In this document: positions 1 through 7,765 of the stretch, one piece after another
Layout: the number at the start of each line of letters is the position of its first letter
How positions within the stretch are numbered: position 1 is the first letter of the stretch
Source: Pirellulales bacterium
Lineage (GTDB): Bacteria > Planctomycetota > Planctomycetia > Pirellulales > JAICIG01
Direction: 5' to 3'
DNA length: 24,396 nt
Assembly: GCA_025924495.1 (NCBI GenBank)
Contig: JAICIG010000055.1
Span: 1-24,396, forward strand
Program-made: the position numbers and the translations under genes
The notes under the pieces: generated by a model
Database searches by the model: none
Told to the model about the DNA's origin: nothing
Seen by the model: only the letters and a program-made list of their open reading frames with translations

Positions 1-1824
1 CAGCACATCGCCGGCTTCGGCCGCCAGGTCGCTGCCAATGCCCGCCAGCGCGAGGCCGGCATCTGCGGCCGCCAGCGCCGGCGCGTCGTTAATGCCATCG
101 CCGACCATCGCCACGCCGGTTTCCGACCACAGTCCGGCCCGCGCGGCAGACTGCCGTTCTTCGGCGCGCCACTCGGCCAGCCAGCGCGCCTTTTCATCGG
201 GGCGCAGTTCGGCCTGCCAGCGATCGATGCCGACCTGGCGCGCAACCTCCGCGGCGGCCGTCGCACGATCTCCGGTGAGCAGCGCCACTTCTTGAATACC
301 GAGGTCGCGCAACTCCCGCACCACCTGGGCCGCCTCGGGTCGCACCGTATCGCGGACGCCGATTGCGCCTATCAACTGTCCGCCCAGGGCGATCAAGAGC
401 GCCGTTTGGCTTGAGGATTCAAGTTGGCTTAACAAGCCATCGAGTTCGCGCGGCAGGACGATGTTACGTTCGGCCATCAGCCGACGGTTGCCAATCACGA
501 TCTCGCTTCCGGCTGTATCGCCGCCCGCTGCATTCGCCAATCGCACGGCCACGCCTGCGCCGGGCAGCGCCATAAACTCAGTCGTCGCTGCCAACGACAG
601 CCCTCGCGCACGCGCCGCCTGCACCAACGTTCGTGTGATGGGGTGTTCGCTGGCCTGCTCAGCGGTTGCGGCGATCCGCAATAGTTCCTCTTCGGCGTGC
701 CCTGGCAGCGCCAGGCAATCCCCCAGCTCCAGACGGCCGGTCGTCAAGGTGCCCGTCTTATCGAAGGCGATCCGCCGCACCGTCGCCAAACGCTCGAGCG
801 CCGCCCCCCCTTTGATCAGCACGCCGCGCCGCGCCAGCCATGCCGAGGCGGCCATCATCGCCGCCGGCGTTGCCAACACCAATGCACATGGACACGTGAC
901 GACAAGCACGGCCAGCGTCGGCATCCAGACAAACTGAGCCGGCGTCGCCCAGCCACCGCTGCGGAATAGCGAAAGATTGGTAAAAGCAAACGTGATCGCC
1001 GCGCAAGCAAGCACCAGCGGCAGGAAGTAGCGGGCCAAGCGATCGGCGATGCGTTCCACCTGGGCCTTGTCGTGCCGAGCTTCGATCACCAGCCGGATGA
1101 CTTGACCTAGCGTCGTCTGCTCGCCCACGGCGTCGATGCGAATTTCGAGCGCGCCGAATTGGTTGAGCGTGCCGGCGAATGCCGGATCGTCCGGCCCTTT
1201 GTCGATTGGCAAGCTCTCGCCGGTCAGCATGCTTTGATCGACGGCCGAACGACCGGCAAGAACGATACCGTCGACCGGAATCCGCTCGCCCGGTCGCACC
1301 AGGGCCGTTTCGCCTAACGCGACCTCGCTGACGGGGAGTTCTTGCTCCGAATCGCCGCGGCGCACGCGCACAAATCGCGGCCGCACGTCGAGCACCCGTT
1401 TGATCTCGCGATGCGTCCGGGCGAACGTAAGTGCCTCGAGCGATTCGCCGATCATGGCGATCAACACGACTTCGGCCCCGACCCAGTATTCTTTCAGCGC
1501 CAGCGACGCCAGCAGGGCGATGGCGAGCGCCAAATCGGCGCCGACTCGGAGCTGCGCCAACGCGTTAACTGCCGCATAGATGATTCGTGAGCCGCCCAGC
1601 AGGGCTGCCAGCAGCGCCAGGTTTACGCCCCAAGGATTGCGCCATCCTTCCAGGCCAAACCAGAGGAACCCCAAATCGGCGGCGAGCAGCAGGCCGACCG
1701 CGGCAGTCAGCAAATACAGCCCGCGGAACGACGGCAAAGCCAGCGCGTCGTCCGGGTCGGCCTGATACTGCATGTGCATGACGAAAACCTGCCCAAGAAA
1801 GGCATCAGCGATCAGCCTCCCCAT
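1..1824 (-). CDS. P1B-type heavy-metal translocating ATPase (C-terminus cut by window edge)
   Basis: This is an inner-membrane pump that would export a soft or transition metal ion using ATP. The open frame gives 608 codons and runs off the left edge, so the last two membrane helices, which help define metal specificity, are missing. Seen in the translation: the actuator motif TGES at about residue 201, the membrane CPC metal site at C311-P-C313, the phosphorylated aspartate in DKTGT at D355, the HP motif in SEHPI at H394-P395, and the hinge motif GDGIND at about G575. Hydrophobic segments precede the actuator domain. No N-terminal CxxC (HMA) metal-binding domain is present. The start is uncertain: ATG 1824 has a poor ribosome site, and alternatives are GTG near 1872 and ATG 1779. 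It is divergent from a His-rich transporter gene. CPC fits Cu, Zn, Cd or Pb pumps; I cannot decide which. Confidence 0.93.
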   Translation of the reverse strand, partial: MGRLIADAFLGQVFVMHMQYQADPDDALALPSFRGLYLLTAAVGLLLAADLGFLWFGLEGWRNPWGVNLALLAALLGGSRIIYAAVNALAQLRVGADLALAIALLASLALKEYWVGAEVVLIAMIGESLEALTFARTHREIKRVLDVRPRFVRVRRGDSEQELPVSEVALGETALVRPGERIPVDGIVLAGRSAVDQSMLTGESLPIDKGPDDPAFAGTLNQFGALEIRIDAVGEQTTLGQVIRLVIEARHDKAQVERIADRLARYFLPLVLACAAITFAFTNLSLFRSGGWATPAQFVWMPTLAVLVVTCPCALVLATPAAMMAASAWLARRGVLIKGGAALERLATVRRIAFDKTGTLTTGRLELGDCLALPGHAEEELLRIAATAEQASEHPITRTLVQAARARGLSLAATTEFMALPGAGVAVRLANAAGGDTAGSEIVIGNRRLMAERNIVLPRELDGLLSQLESSSQTALLIALGGQLIGAIGVRDTVRPEAAQVVRELRDLGIQEVALLTGDRATAAAEVARQVGIDRWQAELRPDEKARWLAEWRAEERQSAARAGLWSETGVAMVGDGINDAPALAAADAGLALAGIGSDLAAEAGDVL

Positions 1825-2151
1825 TGCCGGCGCTGGAACTTGCTGTGCCGGCGCGCATGCCGCACAGACCACAGATAGCGCCGGTTCAGGCTAAGTGGAC
1901 CGTAGGGTGGTGTCAAGGAAAAGGGTCAAGGCGGCAGGATGAGCGATGATCAGCGCTGCGACCCGGCTGATTGGCCGGGCGCGAGGTAGGCATCTTTCAG
2001 CGTTCATGCTACGCTACGAAGGCCGCCAGGGTCGCACTAGAAATGGCAGCCTCTATCGTGCGGCAGACGGCCGACGTCGAGTGGGGTCCATTGCAACGCG
2101 TAAGGGTCAAACGAACGTGGTTCACTGCCTGCGATCACGATTGAGGGCGCG
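1825..2151. other. Divergent intergenic region between metal genes
   Basis: This stretch separates the minus-strand ATPase from the plus-strand transporter. It holds the possible promoter at 1888-1916. A 69-codon plus-strand frame (1946-2155) overlaps the transporter start by four bases, but its composition is arginine-rich and unlike a protein, so it is not annotated. Nothing else was recognised. Confidence 0.5.
1888..1916 (-). promoter_or_regulatory. Possible MerR-type promoter/operator of the metal ATPase
   Basis: Read on the minus strand, TTGACA (1916-1911) is followed 17 bases later by TAGCCT (1893-1888). Between them lies a near-palindrome, ACCCTACGGT (1908-1899), matching at four of five pairs. 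A dyad between the -35 and -10 boxes is the architecture of MerR-family metal-responsive promoters, and the next gene downstream is a metal ATPase. A second CCTTGAC lies just upstream as a direct repeat. No merR-like gene is in the window, the -10 box is weak, and MerR spacers are usually 19-20 bases, so this remains tentative. Confidence 0.33.
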
Positions 2152-2985
2152 ATGAATGCAGACTTAGGCGCCTTATGCGCTGCCGCAGTGACGATCGCCT
2201 TTTTTCATACGCTTTACGGCCCCGATCATTACGTGCCGTTCGTCGCCATGTCGAAAGTCGGCGGCTGGAGCCTGCGTAAAACAATTACGGTAACGCTCTT
2301 GTGCGGCGTCGGGCACGTGGCCAGTTCCGTCGTCTTGGGATTCATCGGCATCGCCTTCGGCATTGTCGTGCTGCAATTGGAGACGCTGGAAGGCCTGCGC
2401 GGCGATCTGGCAGGCTGGTTGCTGTTGGCTTTCGGGCTGACCTATTTTACTTGGGGCGTGGTGCGGGCAATTCGCAATCAGCCGCATACGCATCTGCACC
2501 TGCATCTCGATGGCACGGTGCATGCCCACCAGCACGTGCATAGCGACAGCCATTTGCATCTGCACGCTCCGGTTATGGCGGAAACTGCAGCTTTGACCGA
2601 CTCGGCCGGCCCAACGATCGCCGGGACCGCAAAGCCTTTCGCCGCTGGCGTTGCTGCGACCGTTCCAGGCGGCGCCGCAGCGGCGCCGCCCGTCCGCCGG
2701 AAGGCCTCGCTCACGCCGTGGGTGCTGTTGACGATCTTTGTGTTTGGTCCTTGCGAGCCACTCATTCCCCTCTTGATGTATCCGGCCGCGAAGGCCAATA
2801 CAGCAGGCGTTGTGCTCGTCACCGCGCTGTTCGGTTTGACGACGCTCGCCACGATGACCGGCATGGTCGTCTTGATGTGCGTCGGCGCCAACTCCATGCG
2901 TTTCGAGCGTTTGCATCGTTACAGCCACGCTCTGGCCGGGTTGGTCGTCATGTCGTGCGGCGTCGCCATTAAGCTCGGGCTATAG
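2152..2985 (+). CDS. Membrane metal transporter with His-rich loop (NicO/UreH-like)
   Basis: This is a 277-aa multi-helix membrane protein, probably moving Ni, Co or a similar divalent metal. The first helix carries H19...D25-H26 (HTLYGPDH), resembling the H/D-H metal motif of nickel/cobalt transporters. The spacing is H-x5-DH, against H-x4-DH in classical NiCoT. Helices at about 42-73 and 86-106 precede a cytosolic or periplasmic loop with 11 histidines between residues 112 and 138, mostly on alternate positions. An Ala/Pro linker follows, then C-terminal helices with FGPCEPLIPLLMYP at about residue 200. A GAGGG sequence 5-9 bases upstream supports ATG 2152. It is divergent from a P1B ATPase, which supports a metal role. 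The family name is from memory of similar planctomycete proteins; the substrate is not determined. Confidence 0.72.
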   Translation: MNADLGALCAAAVTIAFFHTLYGPDHYVPFVAMSKVGGWSLRKTITVTLLCGVGHVASSVVLGFIGIAFGIVVLQLETLEGLRGDLAGWLLLAFGLTYFTWGVVRAIRNQPHTHLHLHLDGTVHAHQHVHSDSHLHLHAPVMAETAALTDSAGPTIAGTAKPFAAGVAATVPGGAAAAPPVRRKASLTPWVLLTIFVFGPCEPLIPLLMYPAAKANTAGVVLVTALFGLTTLATMTGMVVLMCVGANSMRFERLHRYSHALAGLVVMSCGVAIKLGL

Positions 2986-3495
2986 GACGATGCAGATTCA
3001 GGCCGGATCGAGAGCGATTCGGCGCCGAAAATGCGCTGCCCCTGCCGCCCCTAGCGGGGCTAGGACGACGAAGCCTCGCATGAAGTCCAGGGGTTTGCAC
3101 CCCTGGCTACATCATTTCGTCCCTACAGGACTATCTTTTGCTCAGCGGAGTTCCTTCTAGAAATCAGCCGCGTAGCGGCGAGAGGTTATAGCCAGGGGTG
3201 CAAACCCCTGGGATCCGGAGAGCGTACGATTCGAACAGCCCCGCTAGGGGCGAAATGAACGCTGAGATCGGAGCGAGGGCTTCGCTCAGACGCTAAAAAT
3301 CGAATCGTTGTTATTGTGACGTCACCGAAATCGTATTCCGGCCGGCTGGCTGGCTCGGTCTCTCTAATATTTACTTGCAAACCTTCATCTCAAACGCTTG
3401 AATAGCGGCGCTGCGCCGTCCAACCCGTGCGGTCGTGGCTCGCCGTTGTGCCTCGGGTCGGCAAACCGGCTTTCATTCTCCTCTGGGGGTTCGCC
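2986..3495. other. Gene-free region with inverted-repeat element
   Basis: There is no credible coding sequence between the transporter and the exported PHP protein. The left half contains the inverted-repeat element described separately. A perfect 12-base palindrome, TTCGGCGCCGAA, lies at 3018-3029. The right part, about 3290-3495, shows no recognisable structure beyond the probable leader and ribosome site of the next gene. Confidence 0.6.
3047..3251. repeat. Nested inverted-repeat element (about 205 bp)
   Basis: Two exact inverted pairs are nested. The outer pair is 15 bases, 3047-3061 against 3237-3251, with core CCCCTAGCGGGG. The inner pair is 23 bases, 3087-3109 against 3189-3211, with core AGGGGTTTGCACCCCT. 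Each arm is itself nearly palindromic, so both small hairpins and one large hairpin can form. The central part carries a further small palindrome, GCCGCGTAGCGGC, near 3167-3179. Sequences like GAAGCCTCGC (3070-3079) and GCGAGGGCTTC (3273-3283) form a third, imperfect inverted pair that is not nested. There is no coding capacity. This looks like a non-autonomous interspersed element or a structured RNA. Confidence 0.75.
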
Positions 3496-6400
3496 ATGAG
3501 ACGGTTGCGCGTCGCATCCTACGTCTTTGCATTCTTGACCGCCGCCTTCGCCTTGTTCATTGTCTTGCGACCGCAAGCCGGCGTCGGGCATGAAGACGAC
3601 GCGCCGCCGGGCAAAGCTCTCGAACTTCCCGAACGGCCGATCGAGCTGATGATTGAACTCGGCATCGAGGACGAACAGCAGGTCCGCTGGGAAGGCGAAT
3701 TAAAACTCTCCGAAGGACGCGTGCTGAGCCTCGACTTGGTGCAGGCCAGTCGCGACTCGAAAGTGGACGGCGCCAAATTCAACGTCCGCACCGCACGACG
3801 ACCCGGCAAAGCGCCGGCCAACGCCCGACAAGCCAGGCGGCAAGCGAGAAATCGCGCCCGGCGACAGGCAGCCGCGAATGCCCAGGCCAACAATGGCGGC
3901 AACCAGCCGAAACCCGGCGCCAAGCGCAAAAACGCGCAACAGGCCGAAGCGCAACCAGACGCTCAACCCGCCGCTGGCCAGGCCAACAAGCAAGCCCCCC
4001 CCGCCGACAACAAGCCAGCTGAGCAAGAATTTCACCTCGTTCCCGTTCGTATCCGCGCCACGCTCGACGCGCCGACGAGCGCTAAGGCCGAAGTCGTCAC
4101 GTCGCGCGGCTCCTTCTCTTTCACGCTCGAGGAGGTAACCCAAGGCGAGCCGAAGGAATTTCTCGAAGGCCAGGCCTCGGTCAGTGGCGAATTGGCCGCC
4201 CTGCGGCTTACCGGCGAAAAGACGGAAGACGATTTTCCGGTCATGGCCAAAGCGCCGGATGGCACGGTTTGGATGGCCTACGTGGCGTACACGCCCGGGG
4301 CCCCGATCTTGATGGACCGCGTCGTTCAAGGCGGCTTCGAAGCGCTCGAACCGAGAGGCAATGGAGACCGCATCCGCCTGATGAAGTTCGACGGCAACCA
4401 ATGGTACGCGCCGATCGACGCTACCAAGGATAAGCTCGACCTTTGGCGGCCGACGATCGCCGTCGATGGCCAAGGCGTCGTGTGGCTCATGTGGGGGCAG
4501 CCCGTCGACGGGAATTGGGAGATCTTCTCTCGCCGCTACACGCCGCCTGAAGGTGCGGCGGCCGAAGGCAAATGGTCGGACATCGTTCGAGTCACCGAGG
4601 CGGAGGGCAACGATTTTGGCGCCGTCGCCGCGACCGACAGCCAAGGGCGCGTCTGGGCGGCATGGCAAGCTTTCCGCGGCGGAAATTACGACATCCTGCT
4701 CGCTCAGTCGAACCAGGACGGCTCCTGGAACGAACCGCAAACCGTCTCCAACAGCAAGGCCAACGATTGGAGCCCGGCGATTGCGGCCGATTCGAAAGGC
4801 AACGTGTTCGTCGCCTGGGACAGCTATGAGCGCGGCAATTACGACGTAAAGCTATTCATCAAGGGCAAGAATCCACAGCGACTGACGATCGCATCTTCCG
4901 ATCGTTTCGAGGCGCGGCCGGCGCTCGTTTGCGACGGTTCTGATCGGCTCTGGGCGGCTTATGAAGAAGGGGACGAACAATGGGGCAAGGACTATGCCTC
5001 GGCCGACGGCTATCGCAAAGTCGGCCTGGCGAGCAATCCAGGTTTTGCCTTATATGTGAACCGCACTGTCAAAGTGAAGTGCCTCGAGGACGGCAAGTGG
5101 AAGGAACCAGCCGGATCGCTTGAAGAAGCGTTCGGAGACACGCTGACGCGCGGCAAGAGCGTGCCTCGTTTGGCCGTGGACGGCAAAGGCGGGCTCTGGT
5201 TGCTCGTGCGCCATCATCCGCTGGCCAATGGCAATGGCGAGGTGTGGCACAGTTATGCCATGCGATACGACGGCCAGAAGTGGAGCGAACCGCAGCATCT
5301 GAACAATTCATCGAACCTGATGGACAATCGGCCGGCGCTTTGCCCGCTCGACAAGGGTCTGTTGGCCGTCTATTCCAGCGACCGCCGCGTGAACACGCAG
5401 ACCCGAAACGAAGACGATCTGTATGTCACGCTGTTGGAAACGCCCGACGCTGCAGAATTACGGTTGAAAGACGCGGAAGAATCGCCTGCGACCAAACTGG
5501 CCGCCGTGCATCCCAACGAAGCCGAGGACGTGGCCCGGCTGCGCGCCTACCGTTTGAATTACAAAGGCAAAGAATTGCGGCCGTTGCGCGGCGAATTCCA
5601 TCGGCATACCGAATACTCGGCGCATCGCGACCAGGATGGCTTACTGGAAGACACCTGGCGCTACGCGCAGGATGCCGGCAAGCTCGACTGGATGGGCAAT
5701 GGCGACCACGACAACGGCATGGGGCACGAATATATGTGGTGGCAGATTCAGAAAATGAGCGACCTGCATTTCCATCCGCCCTATTTCATGTCGGCGATGA
5801 CCTACGAGCGTAGCCTGGTCTATCCCAACGGGCATCGCAACGTGATGATGCCCCGCCGCGGCATCCGGCCGCTGCCGCGCGGCGACATCAAGGGGACGGC
5901 CGAGCAAGGCGCACCCGATACGAAATTGCTGTATGCGTACCTCAAGCACTTTGGCGGCATGTGCGCCTCGCACACCAGCGCCACGAGCATGGGGACCGAC
6001 TGGCGCGACAATGATCCGGAAGTCGAGCCGGTGGTGGAAATCTATCAAGGGCACCGCCACAACTATGAGCATGCCGGCGCCCCGCGTTCGCCGACGGCCC
6101 AGACGCAGATTGGCGGTTTCGAACCGGCCGGGTTTATTTGGAACGCACTCGAAAAGGGCTACCGTCTCGGTTTTGAAAGCTCCAGCGACCACGTCAGCAC
6201 GCACATGAGCTATGGCATCGTGTTCGCCGAAGAATTTTCGCGGCCGGGCGTGATTGCGGGATTCAAGCAGCGTCATAGTTACGCCGCCACCGACAACATC
6301 CTGCTTGTCGTCCGCTGCGGCGAGCATCTGATGGGGGACGAGTTCGAGACCGAGGAGAAGCCGACCATCTCGATCGAAGCCTACGGCACGGCGCCGATCG

Positions 6401-6588
6401 CCCGCGTGCACATCGTCCGCGACAACAAGTATCTCGATCTTTCCGAGCCGAAGGAGCGCGAAGTGCATCGCACGTTCACCGACGCCGACGCGCAGCCCGG
6501 CAAGACCAGCTATTACTACGTCCGCATCGAACAGGAAGATGGCAACCTCGCCTGGGCCTCGCCGATGTGGATTACGTACAAACCGTAA
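3496..6588 (+). CDS. Exported beta-propeller protein with C-terminal PHP/DUF3604-type domain
   Basis: This is a 1030-aa exported protein. Residues 1-30 form a signal peptide or N-terminal anchor (basic MRRLR, then a hydrophobic stretch). Residues about 104-178 are low complexity, rich in Ala, Gln, Arg, Asn and Pro, and probably disordered. Residues about 237-670 hold repeated blades of the type 'x-x-A-D-x-x-G-x-V-W-x-x-W', for example DGQGVVWLMW and DSQGRVWAAW, as in sialidase/BNR-like propellers. The C-terminal third resembles PHP/DUF3604 hydrolases: H702-R-H704 in GEFHRHTEYS, GDHDN at 736-740, H826 in CASHTS, and D898-H899 with H903. These could bind two or three metals for phosphoester hydrolysis. 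The start is ATG 3496, with GGGGG 6 bases upstream and the signal peptide beginning there, in preference to GTG 3427. The substrate is unknown. Confidence 0.82.
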   Translation: MRRLRVASYVFAFLTAAFALFIVLRPQAGVGHEDDAPPGKALELPERPIELMIELGIEDEQQVRWEGELKLSEGRVLSLDLVQASRDSKVDGAKFNVRTARRPGKAPANARQARRQARNRARRQAAANAQANNGGNQPKPGAKRKNAQQAEAQPDAQPAAGQANKQAPPADNKPAEQEFHLVPVRIRATLDAPTSAKAEVVTSRGSFSFTLEEVTQGEPKEFLEGQASVSGELAALRLTGEKTEDDFPVMAKAPDGTVWMAYVAYTPGAPILMDRVVQGGFEALEPRGNGDRIRLMKFDGNQWYAPIDATKDKLDLWRPTIAVDGQGVVWLMWGQPVDGNWEIFSRRYTPPEGAAAEGKWSDIVRVTEAEGNDFGAVAATDSQGRVWAAWQAFRGGNYDILLAQSNQDGSWNEPQTVSNSKANDWSPAIAADSKGNVFVAWDSYERGNYDVKLFIKGKNPQRLTIASSDRFEARPALVCDGSDRLWAAYEEGDEQWGKDYASADGYRKVGLASNPGFALYVNRTVKVKCLEDGKWKEPAGSLEEAFGDTLTRGKSVPRLAVDGKGGLWLLVRHHPLANGNGEVWHSYAMRYDGQKWSEPQHLNNSSNLMDNRPALCPLDKGLLAVYSSDRRVNTQTRNEDDLYVTLLETPDAAELRLKDAEESPATKLAAVHPNEAEDVARLRAYRLNYKGKELRPLRGEFHRHTEYSAHRDQDGLLEDTWRYAQDAGKLDWMGNGDHDNGMGHEYMWWQIQKMSDLHFHPPYFMSAMTYERSLVYPNGHRNVMMPRRGIRPLPRGDIKGTAEQGAPDTKLLYAYLKHFGGMCASHTSATSMGTDWRDNDPEVEPVVEIYQGHRHNYEHAGAPRSPTAQTQIGGFEPAGFIWNALEKGYRLGFESSSDHVSTHMSYGIVFAEEFSRPGVIAGFKQRHSYAATDNILLVVRCGEHLMGDEFETEEKPTISIEAYGTAPIARVHIVRDNKYLDLSEPKEREVHRTFTDADAQPGKTSYYYVRIEQEDGNLAWASPMWITYKP

Positions 6589-6694
6589 AGATCGTAAGCC
6601 TCTCTGACGGGCAAGGGAGGAACCGCTGATCGTCTCTAACCTTCGTTTCAGCGAGGATTAGGCTGAATTCTTATGTGCGCGTTTTCCTGGCGGC

Positions 6695-7066
6695 TTACGT
6701 GATGCGATCCAAGATTGTTTCATTCGAGTGGTCGCTATAGCCGCAGTAGAGGCAGCGATTGGTCTTCGCGTTGTAGCGACGGCGGCACTGCGGACAGATT
6801 GCCGGCGCCGAAGAAGCCTTGCCGTCTTGAATGCCGTCGCGGAGGTCGATCTCTTTGATCTTGGCGACGAGTTCGCTTTCCGTGACGCCGAGTTTAACCA
6901 CTAACAACTCGGCAAGAGCGATGTTGACCAGCTTGAGTTGCTCGACCGCCCGCTCGAGTCGCTCGATGCGCTGTTCGACTCGCTCCACGTCCCGCAATGC
7001 CTGGTTCGATTTGCGATCGGCGGCCGAAATCTGGCCCTGCTGATAGAACTCCCACAAGAATTGCAT
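6695..7066 (-). CDS. Small coiled-coil protein with C-terminal zinc ribbon
   Basis: This is a 123-aa cytoplasmic protein of unknown function. Residues about 17-60 are heptad-like (ERVEQRIERLERAVEQLKLV) and probably form a coiled coil. The C-terminus carries four cysteines, C91-x2-C94 and C105-x2-C108, in CPQC...CLYCGY, a typical rubredoxin-like zinc ribbon. Such a protein could be an adaptor that dimerises through the coiled coil and contacts protein or nucleic acid through the ribbon; that is inference. The start ATG 7066 has a perfect AGGAGG 7 bases upstream. The frame stays open upstream to 7462, but that extension overlaps the acetyltransferase gene on the other strand and has a poor composition. 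The gene is convergent with the PHP protein. Confidence 0.82.
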   Translation of the reverse strand: MQFLWEFYQQGQISAADRKSNQALRDVERVEQRIERLERAVEQLKLVNIALAELLVVKLGVTESELVAKIKEIDLRDGIQDGKASSAPAICPQCRRRYNAKTNRCLYCGYSDHSNETILDRIT

Positions 7067-7261
7067 AGGGATTCCTCCTCGTAGGTTGCGACTTGCCAGC
7101 GAGCCAAGTCTCGCCTGAACGGAAGAGCGACTCCTTGCGAACCTTTTTCCCTGGATTGACGTCTGTTTTAACGCCTCGCAGACGGCGCGGCTATGCCGCA
7201 ACCATGCCGACCAAGCTGCCGTTGTGGTGGTTCGACAATACATGGGGGCGCTGGCGCCAAG

Positions 7262-7714
7262 ATGACCGACGAAATCGAAATTCGCCAGGCAGATCGCGAC
7301 TGCCTCGCGCAACTCACGCCGTTGTTCGATGCCTACCGTCAGTTTTACGGGCAAACATCGAACGAGGCGGTTGTGGAGCGGTTCTTGGCCGAACGGTTTG
7401 AGCAGCAGGATTCCGTTGTCTTTCTCGCCTGCCGCGGGACGGAAGCGGCTGGATTTGCGCAACTCTACCCTAGCTTCTCCTCGGTCGCCCTGCGCCGGCT
7501 ATGGGTGCTCAACGATTTGTTCGTGCGGCCCGAGGCCCGCCGTCAGCATGTCGCAGAAAGGTTGATCAAACAGGCGATTGCTTTCGCTCGCTCGACCGGG
7601 GCATGTCGCCTCACGCTGGCGACCGGCTGCGAGAATCTGGCAGCACAACGGCTGTACGCCAAGCTCGGCTGGTTGCAAGATGACGCCTTTGTGCATTTCA
7701 AGTATGCTCTTTGA
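7262..7714 (+). CDS. GNAT-family N-acetyltransferase
   Basis: This is a 150-aa single-domain acetyltransferase that would transfer acetyl from acetyl-CoA to an amine on an unknown small molecule or protein. It begins with the usual IEIRQA strand. The segment LYPSFSSVALRRLWVLNDLF leads into the strand beta-4/alpha-3 acetyl-CoA loop at residues 88-102 (VRPEARRQHVAERLI). It ends with the NLAAQRLYAKLGW motif at about 125-137. The canonical R-x-x-G-x-G/A loop reads R-R-Q-H96-V-A98, so the first glycine is replaced by histidine. ATG 7262 is chosen because the domain begins there; the frame is open back to 7193, but those residues are Cys/Pro/Gly-rich and do not resemble the family. No strong ribosome site is seen. 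Confidence 0.88.
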   Translation: MTDEIEIRQADRDCLAQLTPLFDAYRQFYGQTSNEAVVERFLAERFEQQDSVVFLACRGTEAAGFAQLYPSFSSVALRRLWVLNDLFVRPEARRQHVAERLIKQAIAFARSTGACRLTLATGCENLAAQRLYAKLGWLQDDAFVHFKYAL

Positions 7715-7765
7715 AAACGCGGCGGCAAGTGGCCTCATACCGCTCCTAATCGCTAGCGACGAGCG

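Noticed and set aside
1946..2155. 69-codon frame overlapping the transporter start
   Set aside because: ATGA overlap is suggestive of coupling, but the Arg/Gly-rich sequence has no protein-like features or ribosome site.
2173..2928. 251-codon minus-strand frame opposite the transporter
   Set aside because: It mirrors a membrane protein with a clear His-rich loop; composition is not protein-like.
3700..4740. 346-codon minus-strand frame opposite the PHP/propeller gene
   Set aside because: It is antisense to a gene with clear domains, is rich in Arg/Gly/Val, and has no recognisable motifs; long antisense frames are expected at this GC content.
5641..6468. 275-codon minus-strand frame opposite the PHP domain
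   Set aside because: The plus strand encodes conserved catalytic histidines; the antisense translation has no coherent motifs.
6593..6699. 8-base inverted repeat CGTAAGCC/GGCTTACG between convergent genes
   Set aside because: The arms are about 90 bases apart with no supporting stem between them, so it is likely chance.
7067..7462. N-terminal extension of the zinc-ribbon protein
   Set aside because: It overlaps the acetyltransferase gene and lies upstream of a perfect Shine-Dalgarno and ATG.
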